DNA of 64,000 nt from Triglochin maritima (lineage: Eukaryota > Streptophyta > Magnoliopsida > Alismatales > Juncaginaceae), in the NCBI GenBank assembly GCA_963682175.1, contig OY821772.1, forward strand, positions 54,706,925 through 54,770,924, in the 5' to 3' direction. The translations under genes and the position numbers were made by a program. The notes below the pieces were generated by a model. The model saw only the letters and a list, made by a program, of their open reading frames with translations, did not search any database and was not told the origin of the DNA. Below, piece after piece: positions 24,367-36,056 of this stretch (the first letter of the stretch is position 1; the number at the start of each line of letters is the position of its first letter).

Positions 24367-26355
24367 CCTGTCCGGAATAAGTTATATTTATGTCCGGATT
24401 AAGTTACAAGTATGTCCGGATTACGTTATATGTCCGTCCGGATTACGATTCATCCATGTCCGGATTAAGTGTATTTGTTGTCCAGAATAAGTGTATTTGT
24501 TGTCCGGTTTAAGAATAAAGTTTGTCCAGAAACGTAACATAAAGTTTTTCCGGAAGAAGTGTATTTGCTGTCCGGAATAAGTGTATTTGTTGTCCGGAAT
24601 AAGCGTATTTGTTGTCCGGAATAAGTGTATTTGTTGTCCGGTTTAAGAATAAAGTGTGTCCGTAATAAGTGTATTTGCTGTCCGGAATAAGTGTATTTGT
24701 TGTCCGGAATAAGTGTATTTGTTGTCCGGTTTAAGAATAAAGTGTGTCCCGAAACGGAACAAAAAGTTTATCCGGAAGAAGTGTATTTGCTGTCCGGAAT
24801 AAGTGTATTTGTTGTCCGGAATAAGCGTATTTGTTGTCCGGAATAAGTGTATTTGTTGTCCGGTTTAAGAATAAAGTGTGTCCGGAATAAGTGTATTTGC
24901 TGTCCGGAATAAGTGTATTTGCTGTCCGGAATAAGTGTATTTGCTGTCCGGAATAAGTGTATTTGTTGTCCGGTTTAAGAATAAAGTGTGTCCCGAAACG
25001 GAACAAAAAGTTTGTCCGGAATAAGTGTATTTGCTGTCCGGAATAAGTGTATTTGTTGTCCGGAATAAGTGTATTTGTTGTCCGGTTTAAGAATAAAGTG
25101 TGTCCAGAAACGGAACATAAAGTTTGTCCGGAATAAGTTGATTTGTTGTCTGGAATAAGTGTATTTGATGTCTGGAATAAGTGTATTTGCAGTCCGGAAT
25201 AAGTGTAGTTGTCCAGAATAAGAAGAAAGTGTGTCCAGAAACGGAACATAAAGTTTGTCCGGAATAAGTGTATTTGCTGTCCGGAATAAGTGTATTTGTT
25301 GTCCGGAATAAGTGTATTTGTTGTCCGGTTTAAGAATAAAGTGTGTCCAGAAACGGAACATAAAGTTTGTCCGGAATAAGTTGATTTGTTGTCCGGAATA
25401 AGTGTATTTGCAGTCCGGAATAAGTGTAGTTGTCCAGAATAAGAAGAAAGTGTGTCCAGAAACGGAACAGAAAGTTTGTCCGGAATAAGTGTATTTGCTG
25501 TCCGGAATAAGTGTATTTGTTGTCCGGAATAAGTGTATTTGTTGTCCGGAATATGTGTATTTGTTGTCCGGTTTAAGAATAAAGTGTGTCCGGAATAAGT
25601 GTATTTGCTGTCCGCAATAAGTGTATTTGCTGTCCGGAATAAGTGTACTTGCTGTTCGGACTAAGTGTATTTGTTGTCCCGAAACGGAACAAAAAGTTTG
25701 TCCGGAATAAGTGTATTTGCTGTCCGGAATAAGTGTATTTGTTGTCCGGAATAAGTGTATTTATTGTCCGGTTTAAGAATAAAGTGTGTCCCGAAACGGA
25801 ACAAAAAGTTTGTCCGGAATAAGTGTATTTGCTGTCCGGAATAAGTGTATTTGTTGTCCGGAATAAGTGTATTTGTTGTCCGGAATATGTGTATTTGTTG
25901 TCCGGTTTAAGAATAAAGTGTGTCCGGAATAAGTGTATTTGCTGTCCGGAATAAGTGTATTTGCTGTCCGGAATATGTGTATTTGTTGTCCGGTTTAAGA
26001 ATAAAGTGTGTCCCGAAACGGAACAAAAAGTTTGTCCGGAATAAGTGTATTTGCTGTCCGGAATAAGTGTATTTGTTGTCCGGAATAAGTGTATTTGTTG
26101 TCCGGAATATGTGTATTTGTTGTCGGTTTAAGAATAAAGTGTGTCCGGAATAAGTGTATTTGCTGTCCGGAATAAGTGTATTTGCTGTCCGGAGTAAGTG
26201 TATTTGTTGTCCAGTTTAAGAATAAAGTTTGTCCAGAAACGGAACATAAAGTTTTTCCGGAATAAGTGTATTTGCTGTCCGGAATAAGTGTATTTGTTGT
26301 CCGGAATTAGTGTATTTGCTGTCCGGAATAGGTGTATTTGTTGTCCGGTTTAAGA
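24367..26355 (+). repeat. 2-kb tandem array of about 22-bp TCCGGAATAAG units between the convergent genes of MULE A
   Basis: The basic unit, GTCCGGAATAAGTGTATTTG plus two bases, is 22 bp. It alternates with GTCCGGTTTAAGAATAAAGT (22 bp) and a 24-bp variant starting GTCCCGAAACGGAACAAAAA, making higher-order blocks. The left edge (24367-24460) has a different unit, ATCCGGACATA-type, which is expanded in copy B. On the plus strand each block carries AATAAG or AATAAA followed by U/G-rich words, in the right orientation to act as poly(A) signals for the transposase transcript. Repeating open frames on the minus strand (24731-25361) simply read the repeat. Confidence 0.92.
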
Positions 26356-27499
26356 GTATTGATAATTTATACATGTCCTTGTATTGATAATTTAACCCAA
26401 CACCAAATGTCCTTGTATTGATAAATCATTCAAATAGTCTATGTAATTTTAACATGTATACATGTATAACTTTGTAAAAAAAATTAAAACATCCAGAGTC
26501 GTTTATTGTTGATCGCACATCCCAGAGTCTTCGAGTAAGAAATTGGCCAAATCGCTTCTAAAACGGTGAATAACCTTGCTCTGCTTCGGCTGAGTCGGAT
26601 CAGCATTCTCCATCAAACGCTTCATCCAGTATAAAACGTATGGCCCGCAGTCGTTACTCCCCGGTTGCTGTCGTTGGCTACCCTTCCTCTCAACTCTCAG
26701 CGGCCAGTCGACCTTCAACAACCCTCGCCAGAATCCCGCTATCTTAGACGCGGTGCATTTATGAGTTCCGACTAAACGGTTAGGATTGTCACCTCTTTTA
26801 AGTGTGCGGGAGAGGCTGTTGTACTGAATGAACTCTGATCGAGGTCCGTGGGCAACGAACAGAGTCCAGTGGCCGACCAAACAGCATGGCTGTGCGATGA
26901 TGACTTCCTCCACATTTATTCCTTCAATTTTTGGGAGTAAATAATCTTTCCTTATATCTTCTCCCTGTCCCTCCACAATCATTTCCGATTCGAAGGATGA
27001 TAAGCAGACCACCTTTTGTTGCCCTCCTCTTCTGAGGAGTACCTCAATTAGGCCATCAATAGTTTCGTTGGTGAATTCTGTTTTTGCCGAAATCATTTCC
27101 TTCAGATCACCCCTGCGGATATTGCTCAGACCCCCCCTCCAGATAATATCTTTGACTTCTCGTTCGGGAGCCGTTGCTTTCAATAAACGACGTACCTCAT
27201 CATTGGTCAGCGTTCTCAAGGCGGTCGCATCCACATCGGGCCTCGTGGACGAAACATGGGCAGCCAGTTCATCTTTCGCTGTTTCATCGGCCTCGTATAT
27301 TTTTTCACTGGCTTCTTCGACCCCCTTTGTTTTTGTGGTGACTTCTTCGGCCTCCTTTATTTCTTCTTGTTTTTCTGCGGCATTCTTCTGTGCCTCATCT
27401 TGGCTAGATTTGCTTTGCGCTTCGTCTATATGTTCTGTGCGCAAGCGTGGTTTAATGGTCCGCATTTTTTGAGGGTGCAAAAGCGGTAGCGATACCACA

Positions 27500-28105
27500 G
27501 CCTTCCTCTTTCTTTCCTGCTGTCTCCTCTTCTCTTCCTCCTCCCTCTTCTTCCTCTCCTCCTACTCCGCCTCCGCCCTCCTCTTCTTCTCATCCTCCTC
27601 CCTCCTCTTCTTCTCTTCCTCCTCCCTCTTCTTCCTCTCTTCCTCCCTCCGTTTTTTTCTCTCTTCCTCCTCCCTCCTCATCCTCCTCTTCTTCTCTTCC
27701 TCCTCCCTCTTATTCCTCTCATCCTCCTCCCTCTTCTTCTTCTCTTGCTCCTCCCTCTTCTTCCTCTCTTCCTCCTCTCTCTTCTTCCTCTCTTCCTCCC
27801 TCCGTTTTTTTCTCTCTTCCTCCTCCCTCCTCATCCTCCTCTTCTTCTCATCCTCCTCCCTTCCCTTCTTCTCATCCTCCTCCCTCCTCTTCTTCTCATC
27901 ATCCTCCCTCTTCTTCTTCTCTTGCTCCTCCCTCTTCTTCCTTTCTTCCTCCTCTCTCTTCTCCCTCTCTTTCTCCTCTGTCTTCTTCCTCTCCTCCGCC
28001 TCCCTCTTATTTCTCTCTTCCTCCCTCTTTTCCCTCTCCTCCGCCTCCCTCTTATTTCTCTCTTCCTCCTCCCTCTTTTCCCTCTCTTCCTCCTCCCCAC
28101 GGACT
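27500..28105 (-). repeat. Homopurine/homopyrimidine coiled-coil-coding repeat of MULE A
   Basis: About 600 bp of almost pure CT on the plus strand (GA on the minus strand), built of imperfect units like GAGGAAGAGAGGAAGAAGAG and coding EEERKKREEE. Such tracts are slippage-prone and can form triplex DNA. Copy B has a longer version (43920-44640). Confidence 0.85.
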
Positions 28106-28599
28106 CTCAGCCTACGACACTCTTCTTGAGAGATCCGGAGTTCTTCCTCCAGGTTGTTAATTTTAACGGTCGCCTCCCTAAGTGCTGATTCGGCTCGCAG
28201 CCAATTCGTCTTCACCTCACTAAGTTCCAACTCTTGTAGCAGTGGGTCACATGGAATGCTGCATTCACTGAGTTGTACCCTTGGTAGAGTGGATGTTGAA
28301 GGTGTTTCCTTCGAGACAACCTTTGCTGCGGGAGTTGCTTCTTCAGTAGGAAATTGATCCTCTGACAACAGTGAATGCTCCCGTGCACTGAGTTTTGGGG
28401 TGCCCTTCAACTCAAATTGACCCGAGTAAATCCGGGACAAGTTGATGCCTCGATCTTCCCATTTTCTAAGGATTTGGCGTCTGCTAAACATTTCCGTCCA
28501 ACACTTGAACCGTGGAAATGCTGACCGGGGATCCCCCAATTTGAACTTCTCGCAAAGCCACACCTGAAAACAGGAATGAGTTAAAAACCAGAAACATAA

Positions 28600-29185
28600 C
28601 TTCCCCAGGACAGACACAACTCTTATTCCGGACAGACGTAAAACTATTCCGGACAGACACAACTCTTATTCCGGACAGTCGCAACTCTTATTCCGGACAG
28701 ATGCAAAACTATTCCGGACAGACGCAAAACTATTCCGGACAGACACAACTCTTATTCCGAACAGACGCAACTCTTATTCCGGACAGACGCAACACTATTC
28801 CGGACAGACAAAATACTTATTCCGGACAGACGCAACTCTTATTCCGGACAGACGCAACACTATTCCGGACAGACAATATACTTATTCCGGACAGACGCAA
28901 CTCTTATTCCGGACAGACAATCTCAATACGTTTTCCGAAAAGACGCAACACTATTCCGGACAGACAAACTCTTATTCCGGACAGACAAAATTCTTATTCC
29001 GAACAGACAAAATACTTAATCCGGACAGACACAATACGTATTCCGGACAAACAAGATACTATTCCGGACAGACAAAACACTTATTCCGGACAGACACAAG
29101 ACCTATCCCGGACAGACAAAACACTTATTCCGGACATAAACCAACACTACTCCGGACTGACACATCACTCATTCCGGACCAAGAT
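28600..29185 (-). repeat. About 22-bp TCCGGAATAAG tandem array filling intron 2 of the MULE A protease gene
   Basis: Intron 28564-29191 (628 bp) consists of units that read CCGGACAGACGCAACTCTTA on the plus strand, so the gene-sense strand reads TGTCCGGAATAAGAGTTGCG. Units are 21-22 bp with variants (AACACTATT, AAAATACTT). The equivalent intron in copy B is 913 bp. A plus-strand frame (28701-29222) reads through the repeat and is not a gene. Confidence 0.9.
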
Positions 29186-30059
29186 GCTTACTTGTAATAC
29201 GGCAACGCAACCATACACGTAGCCCTGCTTCATAGAGAAGTTCCCTGACAATCTCCTCCTCGAGAGATCCCGTTGGGCTTCCTCCAGGCCTTCAACCAAG
29301 AAAGTGTGAACCGCATTTGCCCACGCATATCTCTTGAGGCGCTTGAGGTTCTTAAGGTGCTTCGTGTACCACGCTTTACTTCGCAGTGATCCATCGAAGA
29401 ACAAAAAATGATTGAAAATCATAGAAATAAGGAGTCGGACGTGCTCCTCCTCCTCGCCCATCTTGCTCGTGGCGGTAAGATGACCCAGTAGTTGGGTGTT
29501 GTCGAGGTTCACCCCGTCACGTTTCTCTACGTACATTGCTTCCATATCCACTCTCTGCCCATGTGCTCTTAGTCCAAGTAGAAGGGCGACGTCTTCTACC
29601 GTAAATGGGACCACCCCAGTGGCTATTCTCAGACCGACTTCAGTGGCGTCGAAGTGTTCGACGAACCAACCCAGTATCGTTGTCAGTTGTGACGTGAGGA
29701 AAGGAGAGGAAGTGACCGAAAGGCGTCCGTTGGAAGACATTTTTCTCCTCCTCCTTCATCCGGTCGAACTGCTTGTGAAGGGCCGTGAAACCGCACTTCG
29801 TTTCGCGGAAGTAGTACGTGCTTCCCTTAAACCACCAACAAAAATTGTTAGAGGCCAATAATGAACCTTAAAATGAACTAGAAAGAACGTGGTTGACACA
29901 ACACCTGCGCGGCTACAATTTCAGGAGCGATGGAGGTTTCAGGTAGAGAAGGATCCATTTTCGCCTTGTTATAATTTTCGTTCGACTAAAACAGGAATGA
30001 AGGTTTTGGATGAGCGTATGGAAAGGAACTCCGGCTGAAATGGGGAATGGAAAAGGAGA

Positions 30060-30185
30060 AGACTTGGGAGGAAAGTTACTCGAATGTTGTCCCGCTGCTA
30101 ATGATGTACGTGAAGTTTCACCGTCTAATCGTGATTTCGGGAAATGAACCGTCTAATCGTGATTTCGGGAAATGAACCGTCGCAC
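30060..30185. repeat. Subterminal short tandem repeats of MULE A
   Basis: Copies of CGTCTAATCGTGATTTCGGG and AAATGAACCGTC repeat next to the right TIR. Copy B has the same motif in different copy number at 41505-41605 (GCGACGGTTCATTTCC, AAATCACGATT). The position suggests transposase-binding subterminal sites. Confidence 0.6.
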
Positions 30186-30309
30186 CCAATAATTCGTAAT
30201 TTACTTTTTCCCGCGCAGAAGTTTTGGCTGACTGGACGCTGAACTGGCAGCTGACTTGTCCGTCCACGTAGGTAGCGTCACGGACGCGCGCGTCCGTGTA
30301 TAACTACTC

Positions 30310-30318
30310 TTTCCAAAA
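30310..30318. repeat. Right 9-bp target-site duplication of MULE A
   Basis: TTTCCAAAA, identical to 21199-21207. Confidence 0.88.
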
Positions 30319-30960
30319 ACTCTCCGATCTTTTTCTTCTTAATTAATTGTGATCTTCTTTGTTCGAACATTTGTTTCTACACCGAGCTAGTAACGTTGAA
30401 CTTTCCCACGTGATTGGCTAAGTCTCTATTTAGCATTGGCAATTAGTAATAGGGAGCAAAGAAGATAAGAAAGATACAGAGGGTATCTACTTGTGTCTTA
30501 TATATATATATATACCTCACTAGTGTGTCCTACTCCAGTGTTTGGTGTGCTTATAATTTACTCACCACAAGTGTTTCGTTTGGTTTGGGCATCACTAACT
30601 TTTTTTACTTTACTAGATGCAAGTAGGGTTACATGCATGTAAATGTGAAGCCTATGATTTATGGTATTTGCCATGCCCTTCCCATCGGATAGGGATATGG
30701 ACTCGAAAATTATTTATTGATTTAAATTTTTCTAAGCACTTCACCCTAAAGACTTTTCCCCATGAGATGGCTATGGTGTTGCAACGGTAGGAATTAAAAC
30801 TCTATCTAAACATTTATTTGTTCAATATTTTAATATAAATATATAATGTTATATTATGGCCTTATAGGTGCATGTATATACCATCCTAATACTCTAGCAC
30901 ATTTTATGATAAATCATTTGAAGTTACTAATATCAATCATGTGTTTCTTCTTCATCTTGA
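30319..30960. other. Intergenic, no gene recognised
   Basis: Between MULE A and the first SINE-like repeat. A short (TA)n run lies at about 30498-30514. No gene is seen. Confidence 0.35.
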
Positions 30961-31105
30961 CGACCTAGAATTCTCCGACACCTACCACTTGTGATAGGCG
31001 GGTTGCAGCTCCAAACTGAAAGTAGTCTAACATCATTTATACCGGAATGCATTTGCATTAAATAAATTATTTTGGTGAAACTACGTAACCAACCAACTTA
31101 GCTGC
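30961..31105 (-). repeat. Truncated SINE-like repeat, copy 1
   Basis: Shares diverged but ordered words with 32746-32928: AGAATTCTCCGACACC, CACTTG, GGTTGCAGCTCCAAACTG and TTATACCGGAATG correspond to AGAATTCTTCAGCACCC, CACTTGAG, GACTGCGACTCTAAATTG and TTTACACCGAAACG. It lacks the tRNA-like head of the second copy. Confidence 0.4.
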
Positions 31106-32745
31106 ATCACAGTAACTGTGGTTTGTTTTTATTGACACAACCAAACCCCATATCCACCGATTTATGAGTTAACCACTTGGGTTGTACAATTATTACACTC
31201 ACCTACACATCATACTCGTCTTGTACTCTTCTTACACAGGGAGCACTGGAGTAGCATCTAGATTCTATGCATGTCCCATACAGTTTTTTTTCTCTCTCTT
31301 CTTTTGAGAATAATATATATTTCATTTTAGCTTGCGGGTGGTACCCGTCCTACCATGTATTTACAAGAAGAACGTGAAAGGAATGCGCCTTCTCTCCATC
31401 TAAATCAAACCAAAAAATTAAGTAGCTTTTCAGAACAAAAAGAAAAGAAAGAAGTAAGTACAGAGGGGTTTTTTTTTTTTGGCTTTAGTACACATTTAAA
31501 AGAGTTGCTAAAGAAGTAAAGAGTGATGTTAGCAAACGAATTATAATATTTTGTTTGGTGCACTCCTATGTAATCAACCCGGAATGTAACGAAAGTTAGA
31601 ATGGAATCAATGTGGGACTGAAATAAAATTGTGATTCATTTCTCATGTTTGTTGTCACACTTGGGAATTCGTCTTGGAAATGAATGATGTTTCCATCCTA
31701 TTGTTTAGTATTACTTTTTCCTAAGGAAATGAAATTAATTTGTGGTGCGTTTCTTAATAGTTTCTTCATCGAAATAATAGTTTATCTTTTTATTTTGTGA
31801 TACTAATTATTAATTTTTAAAGTCATAGCATAGTTGAATTTGTTTTGAATTTCTTAAAAAGTTTTGGCCGACCAAAAACTGTAAGTTGCTGAAAAATAAT
31901 ACAGTCATATAAATACAAGTGCGTCAAATTGAACATATATACACTTTCAAACAACGGCTTCGTAGTTGATGAAACATGTAAAAATTAAAGAGATTTATTT
32001 AAACCAAATTATTTTATTAATTTTAAAAAGTATCAAATAAATGTTCTTTTAAAATTGATCCCAACACATACACATTTAAAGCATCACAACATAGTGAAAT
32101 TACATGAAAGAAATTAAAGTAGTTATAGTTCCTTACATTAAATTATAATCGATTTATGCATAAGTTGAATTAAATCAAATACATTCATTAAAAGCTAGAA
32201 GATTATATTTGGAAACTAAAAAAATAAAAAAGGGGATAACCATCAGAAATGGAATCACCATTCGTTCGCTTGTACGAGGGGATTGAGATTTCAACCGAAT
32301 TACCACTAATTTCCAAAAATCCAAACCAAGCGAATGGTGATATCATTCCTTACCAAGAATGGTTTTCACTATTTTATGTTATATTATAATTGTGAGTAAA
32401 TTAATAATGAAATTGGTGATCTCAAAAATCTCATTCCTTACCAAAAATTATTTTCACTATTTATATAATAATTCTATTTTCACTTGAATACACGTTTAAA
32501 AAACATAATCCACAAGTAAGTCCAAAGTGTTCTGTCTACATTCATGTAATGACGTACTAACATTCATTTTGAGGAGGCACCTCTGTAGTAAAGATTAAAG
32601 ATGATCAATTGAACAACCTCAACCAGCTTGTTCATTGTTATGCACTTATTGTACTTTTGATAATGTATGTATGGAGTACTTGCTCCTCCAAGTTGTTTTG
32701 TATTTTGATTGTATAACAATCAAACTTTTAATTTATGCAAAAATT
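31106..32745. other. Intergenic AT-rich DNA with possible MITE fragments
   Basis: Stretches around 31550-31760 and 32240-32480 carry words of the GGAATG...CATTCC type (GGTGATATCATTCC, TTACCAAGAATGG) that look like MITE remains, but no pair of ends with a duplication was identified. No gene is seen. Confidence 0.35.
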
Positions 32746-32928
32746 CTTTTTTTTATGGTCCAGAATTCTTCAGCACCCGTCCCCACTTGAGTTAGGTGGA
32801 CTGCGACTCTAAATTGGAGGTGATCCACACCGTTTACACCGAAACGTAATTAACTACGTTGCTAGGATTCGAATTTAAGTCCAATCAGGTAATTTTCACA
32901 TCCCTAATCAACCCCACTGCGCCCCCGG
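32746..32928 (-). repeat. tRNA-derived SINE-like element, copy 2
   Basis: On the minus strand it begins GGGGGCGCAGTGGGGTTGAT, later has AAATTCGAATCC, which resembles the pol III B box (GGTTCGAANCC), and ends near 32746 in an A-rich tail (ATAAAAAAAAG). That order of tRNA-like head, unique body and A-tail is that of a plant SINE. A truncated relative is at 30961-31105. Confidence 0.5.
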
Positions 32929-33064
32929 GAGATAAGCTTGTTTATTGTTCTACATGTAGTTTTACTTGGTCAAACAACTCTCCAAAACAAGCAAAACCAT
33001 ATCAATTAACACATGCCAATCTTACCCACTAAGCCAAAAAGCTCAAACCACTCCCCCACCAATC

Positions 33065-33072
33065 TATATAAA
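33065..33072 (+). promoter_or_regulatory. TATA box of the small conserved gene
   Basis: TATATAAA, about 60 bp upstream of the ATG at 33134, with a pyrimidine-rich leader in between. It supports the short frame downstream as a real gene. Confidence 0.65.
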
Positions 33073-33133
33073 CTACCTCCCCTCACACTCAAATTAAAGC
33101 TTCCATTCTTCTTGTCTTAAGTTTGGTATTGCA

Positions 33134-33340
33134 ATGGCAGTGACACTAGTGGCCGTGGGAATGAGGGTAAGGTTAGTGGAGGAGGACGGCAGGAGGAGGC
33201 TGAGGAGTTTGTTCTGGAAGCTGAAGGCACAGATTAGAAGAGCTAAAGAGCGGAAGAGGAGGTTCAGCTTCCACTATGACCCTCTAAGCTATGCTCTCAA
33301 CTTTGACGATGGCACTGCCTCCTTCTTCTTGCACTCCTAA
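33134..33340 (+). CDS. Small conserved plant protein with an FSFHYDPLSYALNFDDG motif
   Basis: A 68-aa basic protein, single exon. The C-terminal half has KRRFSFHYDPLSYALNFDDG; I recognise this YDPxSYALNFDDG signature from a family of short uncharacterised plant proteins. The middle is Arg/Lys-rich (RRRLRSLFWKLKAQIRRAKE) and could form an amphipathic helix. The ATG sits in a good plant context (gcaATGG), and a TATA box lies upstream. No signal peptide or catalytic motif is seen. The function is unknown; I would not go further than family membership. Confidence 0.75.
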   Translation: MAVTLVAVGMRVRLVEEDGRRRLRSLFWKLKAQIRRAKERKRRFSFHYDPLSYALNFDDGTASFFLHS

Positions 33341-36050
33341 CCATACTCATCTTGGTTTGTGGTTCTGGGTTTTTTGTGTTTTGGATGAATCAACCAGCTG
33401 GATTTCCAATGTTAATTTTGTGGTGTATGTATTTTGTTATGACATATATGAATATGAATGTAGTAAGTGATGCATGAAGACATGGCTGAGTACGTTTTTT
33501 TTTTCTGGTAGTGGAGATGTTTGTAATCTTTGCAATGAAATTGACTGATTTCAATCTGTGATTTAAATTCTCAATGTTGGTGCTCCTTAGAGTTTTCTTG
33601 TAACGAGATTGAGACTCCTCGAAGTGTACCATAAGTCATTCGATCAAAATCTGTAGGACAAGCAGCATTAGAGTTTTCTCAGAGCAATTTTATCACATTT
33701 TAGAGTTGTGCTTCTGACAACTTACTCATCCATGAGTGACAAGCTGACAGTGTGCTTCTGAGGTTCACTCTTACAAAATAGGACAACAATGTATTGTCTA
33801 TAGTTCTGCAACACTTTTTAATGGGTTTTGTGTGTGTGTTGTTGCCTTAAACTAAACAGTGTATGACTAATTTGTGGGTATGCATTTATTTGAAGCATAA
33901 AAGTCCATGAATAAAACACAAGCTAGCGTTGTATCGATTGCCTTGCCATTGTGCTCTCAGACTACATGCAAAGGAAAGAAAAAAAATAAACAAGAGTGAT
34001 CAGAAAAACCAGATTTTCTCACCCTGTTAGTGTTCTTTAGCAACTTTTAGAGGGGGAAAAAAGAAGTAAAAAAAGCTGTTTTTCCACTGCAGAAATAGCT
34101 GCTAAGGGTTTGATCAAATGATAGAGAAAACTTTCCGAACTACTAACCCAACTGAAGGAAATACAACTTTTCTTCTCTTAACTATTTCTGACCACACACA
34201 CCATTAAAAGGAAAGTGGTGTTAAAAAAGTGTCTTTTACCAGTTTTTTTTGTTGGTATTCTAATAAGTTTCTCCATGTCTTTATCCCTATCCTCCAAAAA
34301 AGTGGGGTTTTTGGATATCGAGACATGCTGTCATTACACATCTTCAACTCTCATGCTGTTCACTGTCATTTTACTGTTAATGATTATTTCGAAACAAAGA
34401 CCTGCTGTTTTTGATGTAGTAATAGATACATTAATGTTAAGGTTTCCTGGCAGTATGAAGCAAAGCTTCCAACAAAACTTTGTTTACAAATCAAATTAAG
34501 GATTCGTTTAGGACACCTGCTTTTTACATCTAACGTCCCAGAAGTACAGCCTAAGATACGTATCCTAGAGGTTAACATCTAGGGTGTAGTTGCAATTTAT
34601 CGAAAATATAGTATTTGGTGAAAAATCGGATGTCAAAAGCTACAAACTATGTAAAATCTAAACACTAGAAGCTAATGTCCGACCGCCAAAAGGCCAAAAA
34701 CATGTTTGGGTGCACACATTTTTTTTGGCGTGATTTCGCAAATTTCCCATAAACCAGACACTAAAAGCTTATATAGTTATATCCGAAGCAGACCTAAGAT
34801 GTTTATATGTGACCTAACAGAGGAGACTAAAACATAACTATAGAAGAGGATTCAACTATTACTTTCTGTTATAATGCTCTTCTGCTTATAGATTGTAATT
34901 TTTGTGTTTTTGAAAAGTAATATAGCCTAGGTGGTAATGATGCCATCTTGATTACCCACGTATCATTAATTGATATTAACTGTTGATTGTCAGAGAATTC
35001 CATCCAATTTTAGCCATTCACATGTTTTGATTACTTCAGATTCAGACTTGCAACATTTTCACAAGCTTGGATCTATGTAGACAGGTTTTGCAGGAAAAAG
35101 GACATGCAGACGGATGCCTTAACTTCGCTGTCTGGAAGCATTCATGAGAAGGTGGTAGTTCTAATGGTGGTGTTTATGGAGGAAAGAAAGAGAAGCAAGT
35201 ATTTTGCTGTATTAATAAAAGTTAGAAATGCCCTTCATGTGACACAAATCAAAGCTTTCACAAATTCTTGGATGTTGGCTTTAATTTCTAGAAGATTTCA
35301 AGAGGGGAAAAAATTCTGCTAAAAGTCTGGTTCATTTCCTTTGAGTAAAAGCTGGTAAGGAAAAAAATGGTAGTGATATTTTTTTAACTTGATCTCATGT
35401 TTTCTTTCTTCTTAGCTTCAAAAAATAATTTCTATTGAGCATCTACGATAATAGGTTCTCAAAGGTAGAAAAATGCAATTCCAGGAATTCTGGGTTTTAA
35501 AAAAATGCAAACCTCATGCTGAAGGTTAAACATTTACTTGAAGTTGAAAATTTGTTTCTCGTGAAGGTTAAACACCATCTGTGGTTATATATTTATTCAG
35601 CTAACCAGTACTCAAGAAAGAACCCCTACCACTTTTAAAATTAAAACCATGGCTCAAGGTCTTCACAGAATTTAAGCCTTAAACCATGTTTACATTGTCG
35701 CATCATGGGCAAGATACAAGTATTTTGGTTTTGATAAGGAATACGCATGTATAGATCATATATTTTATGTAAAGTTTGAATATGCATTTACAAAATGATG
35801 CAAGAGAAGTATCCTCTTCCATTTGATTCTGAAAGCTAACATAAATTTCACAAGAAAGCACTATGCAATCAATTGATTCACGCCAAAAGCATTCACATAC
35901 AATAAACTCTCTACTCGAAAAGAAAACGTATAATCTACACTAACAAGCAAAATGGAGAGTATACATAAATTATTTCTGATCATTTCCCCCATTATTTGCT
36001 AGGCTGTGAGATGGCACTAAAGAATGTGGTGAGCTATGGGTGACAAATTT
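33341..36050. other. Intergenic, no gene recognised
   Basis: 3' UTR of the small gene, then AT-rich DNA up to the 3' end of the TIR-NB-ARC gene. Open frames at 34215-34578 and 35104-35322 have no recognisable domain, leader or splice partner. No element with defined ends was found. Confidence 0.4.
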
Positions 36051-36056
36051 ACAAAT

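Larger units (their letters stand above)
26503..29958 (-). pseudogene. MULE A second gene: PMD/DUF1985-like domain, coiled coil and C48 (Ulp1-like) protease; frameshifted
   Basis: Exons on the minus strand: 29905-29958, 29192-29825 and 28563 to 26503. Exon 1 gives the short leader MDPSLPETSIAPEIVAAQ. Exon 2 is a plant-mobile-domain-like region (VVPFTVEDVALLLGLRAHG). Exon 3 starts VWLCEKFKLGDPRSAF, then has a long Glu/Lys/Arg coiled coil (about 28110-27500), then a C48 protease with GHWTLFVAHG (His), YNSLSR where the family usually has Asp, a Gln pair, and NDCGPYVLYW (catalytic Cys). C48 proteases usually process SUMO-like proteins; the target here is unknown. Lesions: a 2-bp loss relative to copy B near 29677 (TTDN then frameshift) and an in-frame TAG at 27562-27564 in the coiled coil. 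The protease frame itself is open. Confidence 0.8.
21208..30309. mobile_element. Mutator-like element A, 9.1 kb, FAR1/SWIM transposase plus PMD-coiled-coil-Ulp1 gene
   Basis: A complete MULE with inverted ends (21208-21295 and about 30215-30309) and a perfect TTTCCAAAA duplication. The ends share GACGCGCGCGTC, then TGACGCTAC, TACGTGG and CAGTCAGC; in the right end the tip GGACGCGCGCGTCC is a perfect palindrome. It holds two convergent genes: the transposase (plus, 21729-24199) and a second gene (minus, 26503-29958). Four zones of TCCGG-core tandem repeats occur. The layout recalls MuDR (mudrA/mudrB convergent), with a C48 protease gene in place of mudrB, as in Ulp1-carrying Kaonashi-type MULEs. 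Element B (41381-50933) is the same family, inverted. Confidence 0.88.

Noticed and set aside
24731..25361. Open frames of 128-172 codons with NKYTYSGQQIHLFRT-like repeats, and similar ones at 28701-29222, 42565-43044 and 45740-46662
   Set aside because: They only translate the 22-bp TCCGG arrays. Because 22 is not a multiple of 3, three units make a 22-residue pseudo-repeat in any frame. There is no start context, domain or splice support.
24367..26355. Could the 22-bp arrays be a CRISPR-like or satellite centromere array?
   Set aside because: There are no unique spacers between fixed repeats and the host is a plant. The arrays are confined to defined positions inside a transposon with clear ends, so neither idea fits.
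27745..28188. Leu/Pro-rich frame opposite the coiled-coil exon, and the Arg/Gly-rich frames at 27831-28100 and 43919-44644
   Set aside because: Shadows of the purine-rich coiled-coil repeat in other frames or on the other strand.
29165..29740. A 191-codon minus-strand frame beginning MSSNGRLSVTSSPFL as a separate PMD protein
   Set aside because: Its first 20 or so residues are out of frame relative to copy B; it is the downstream part of exon 2 after the 2-bp loss, not an independent gene.
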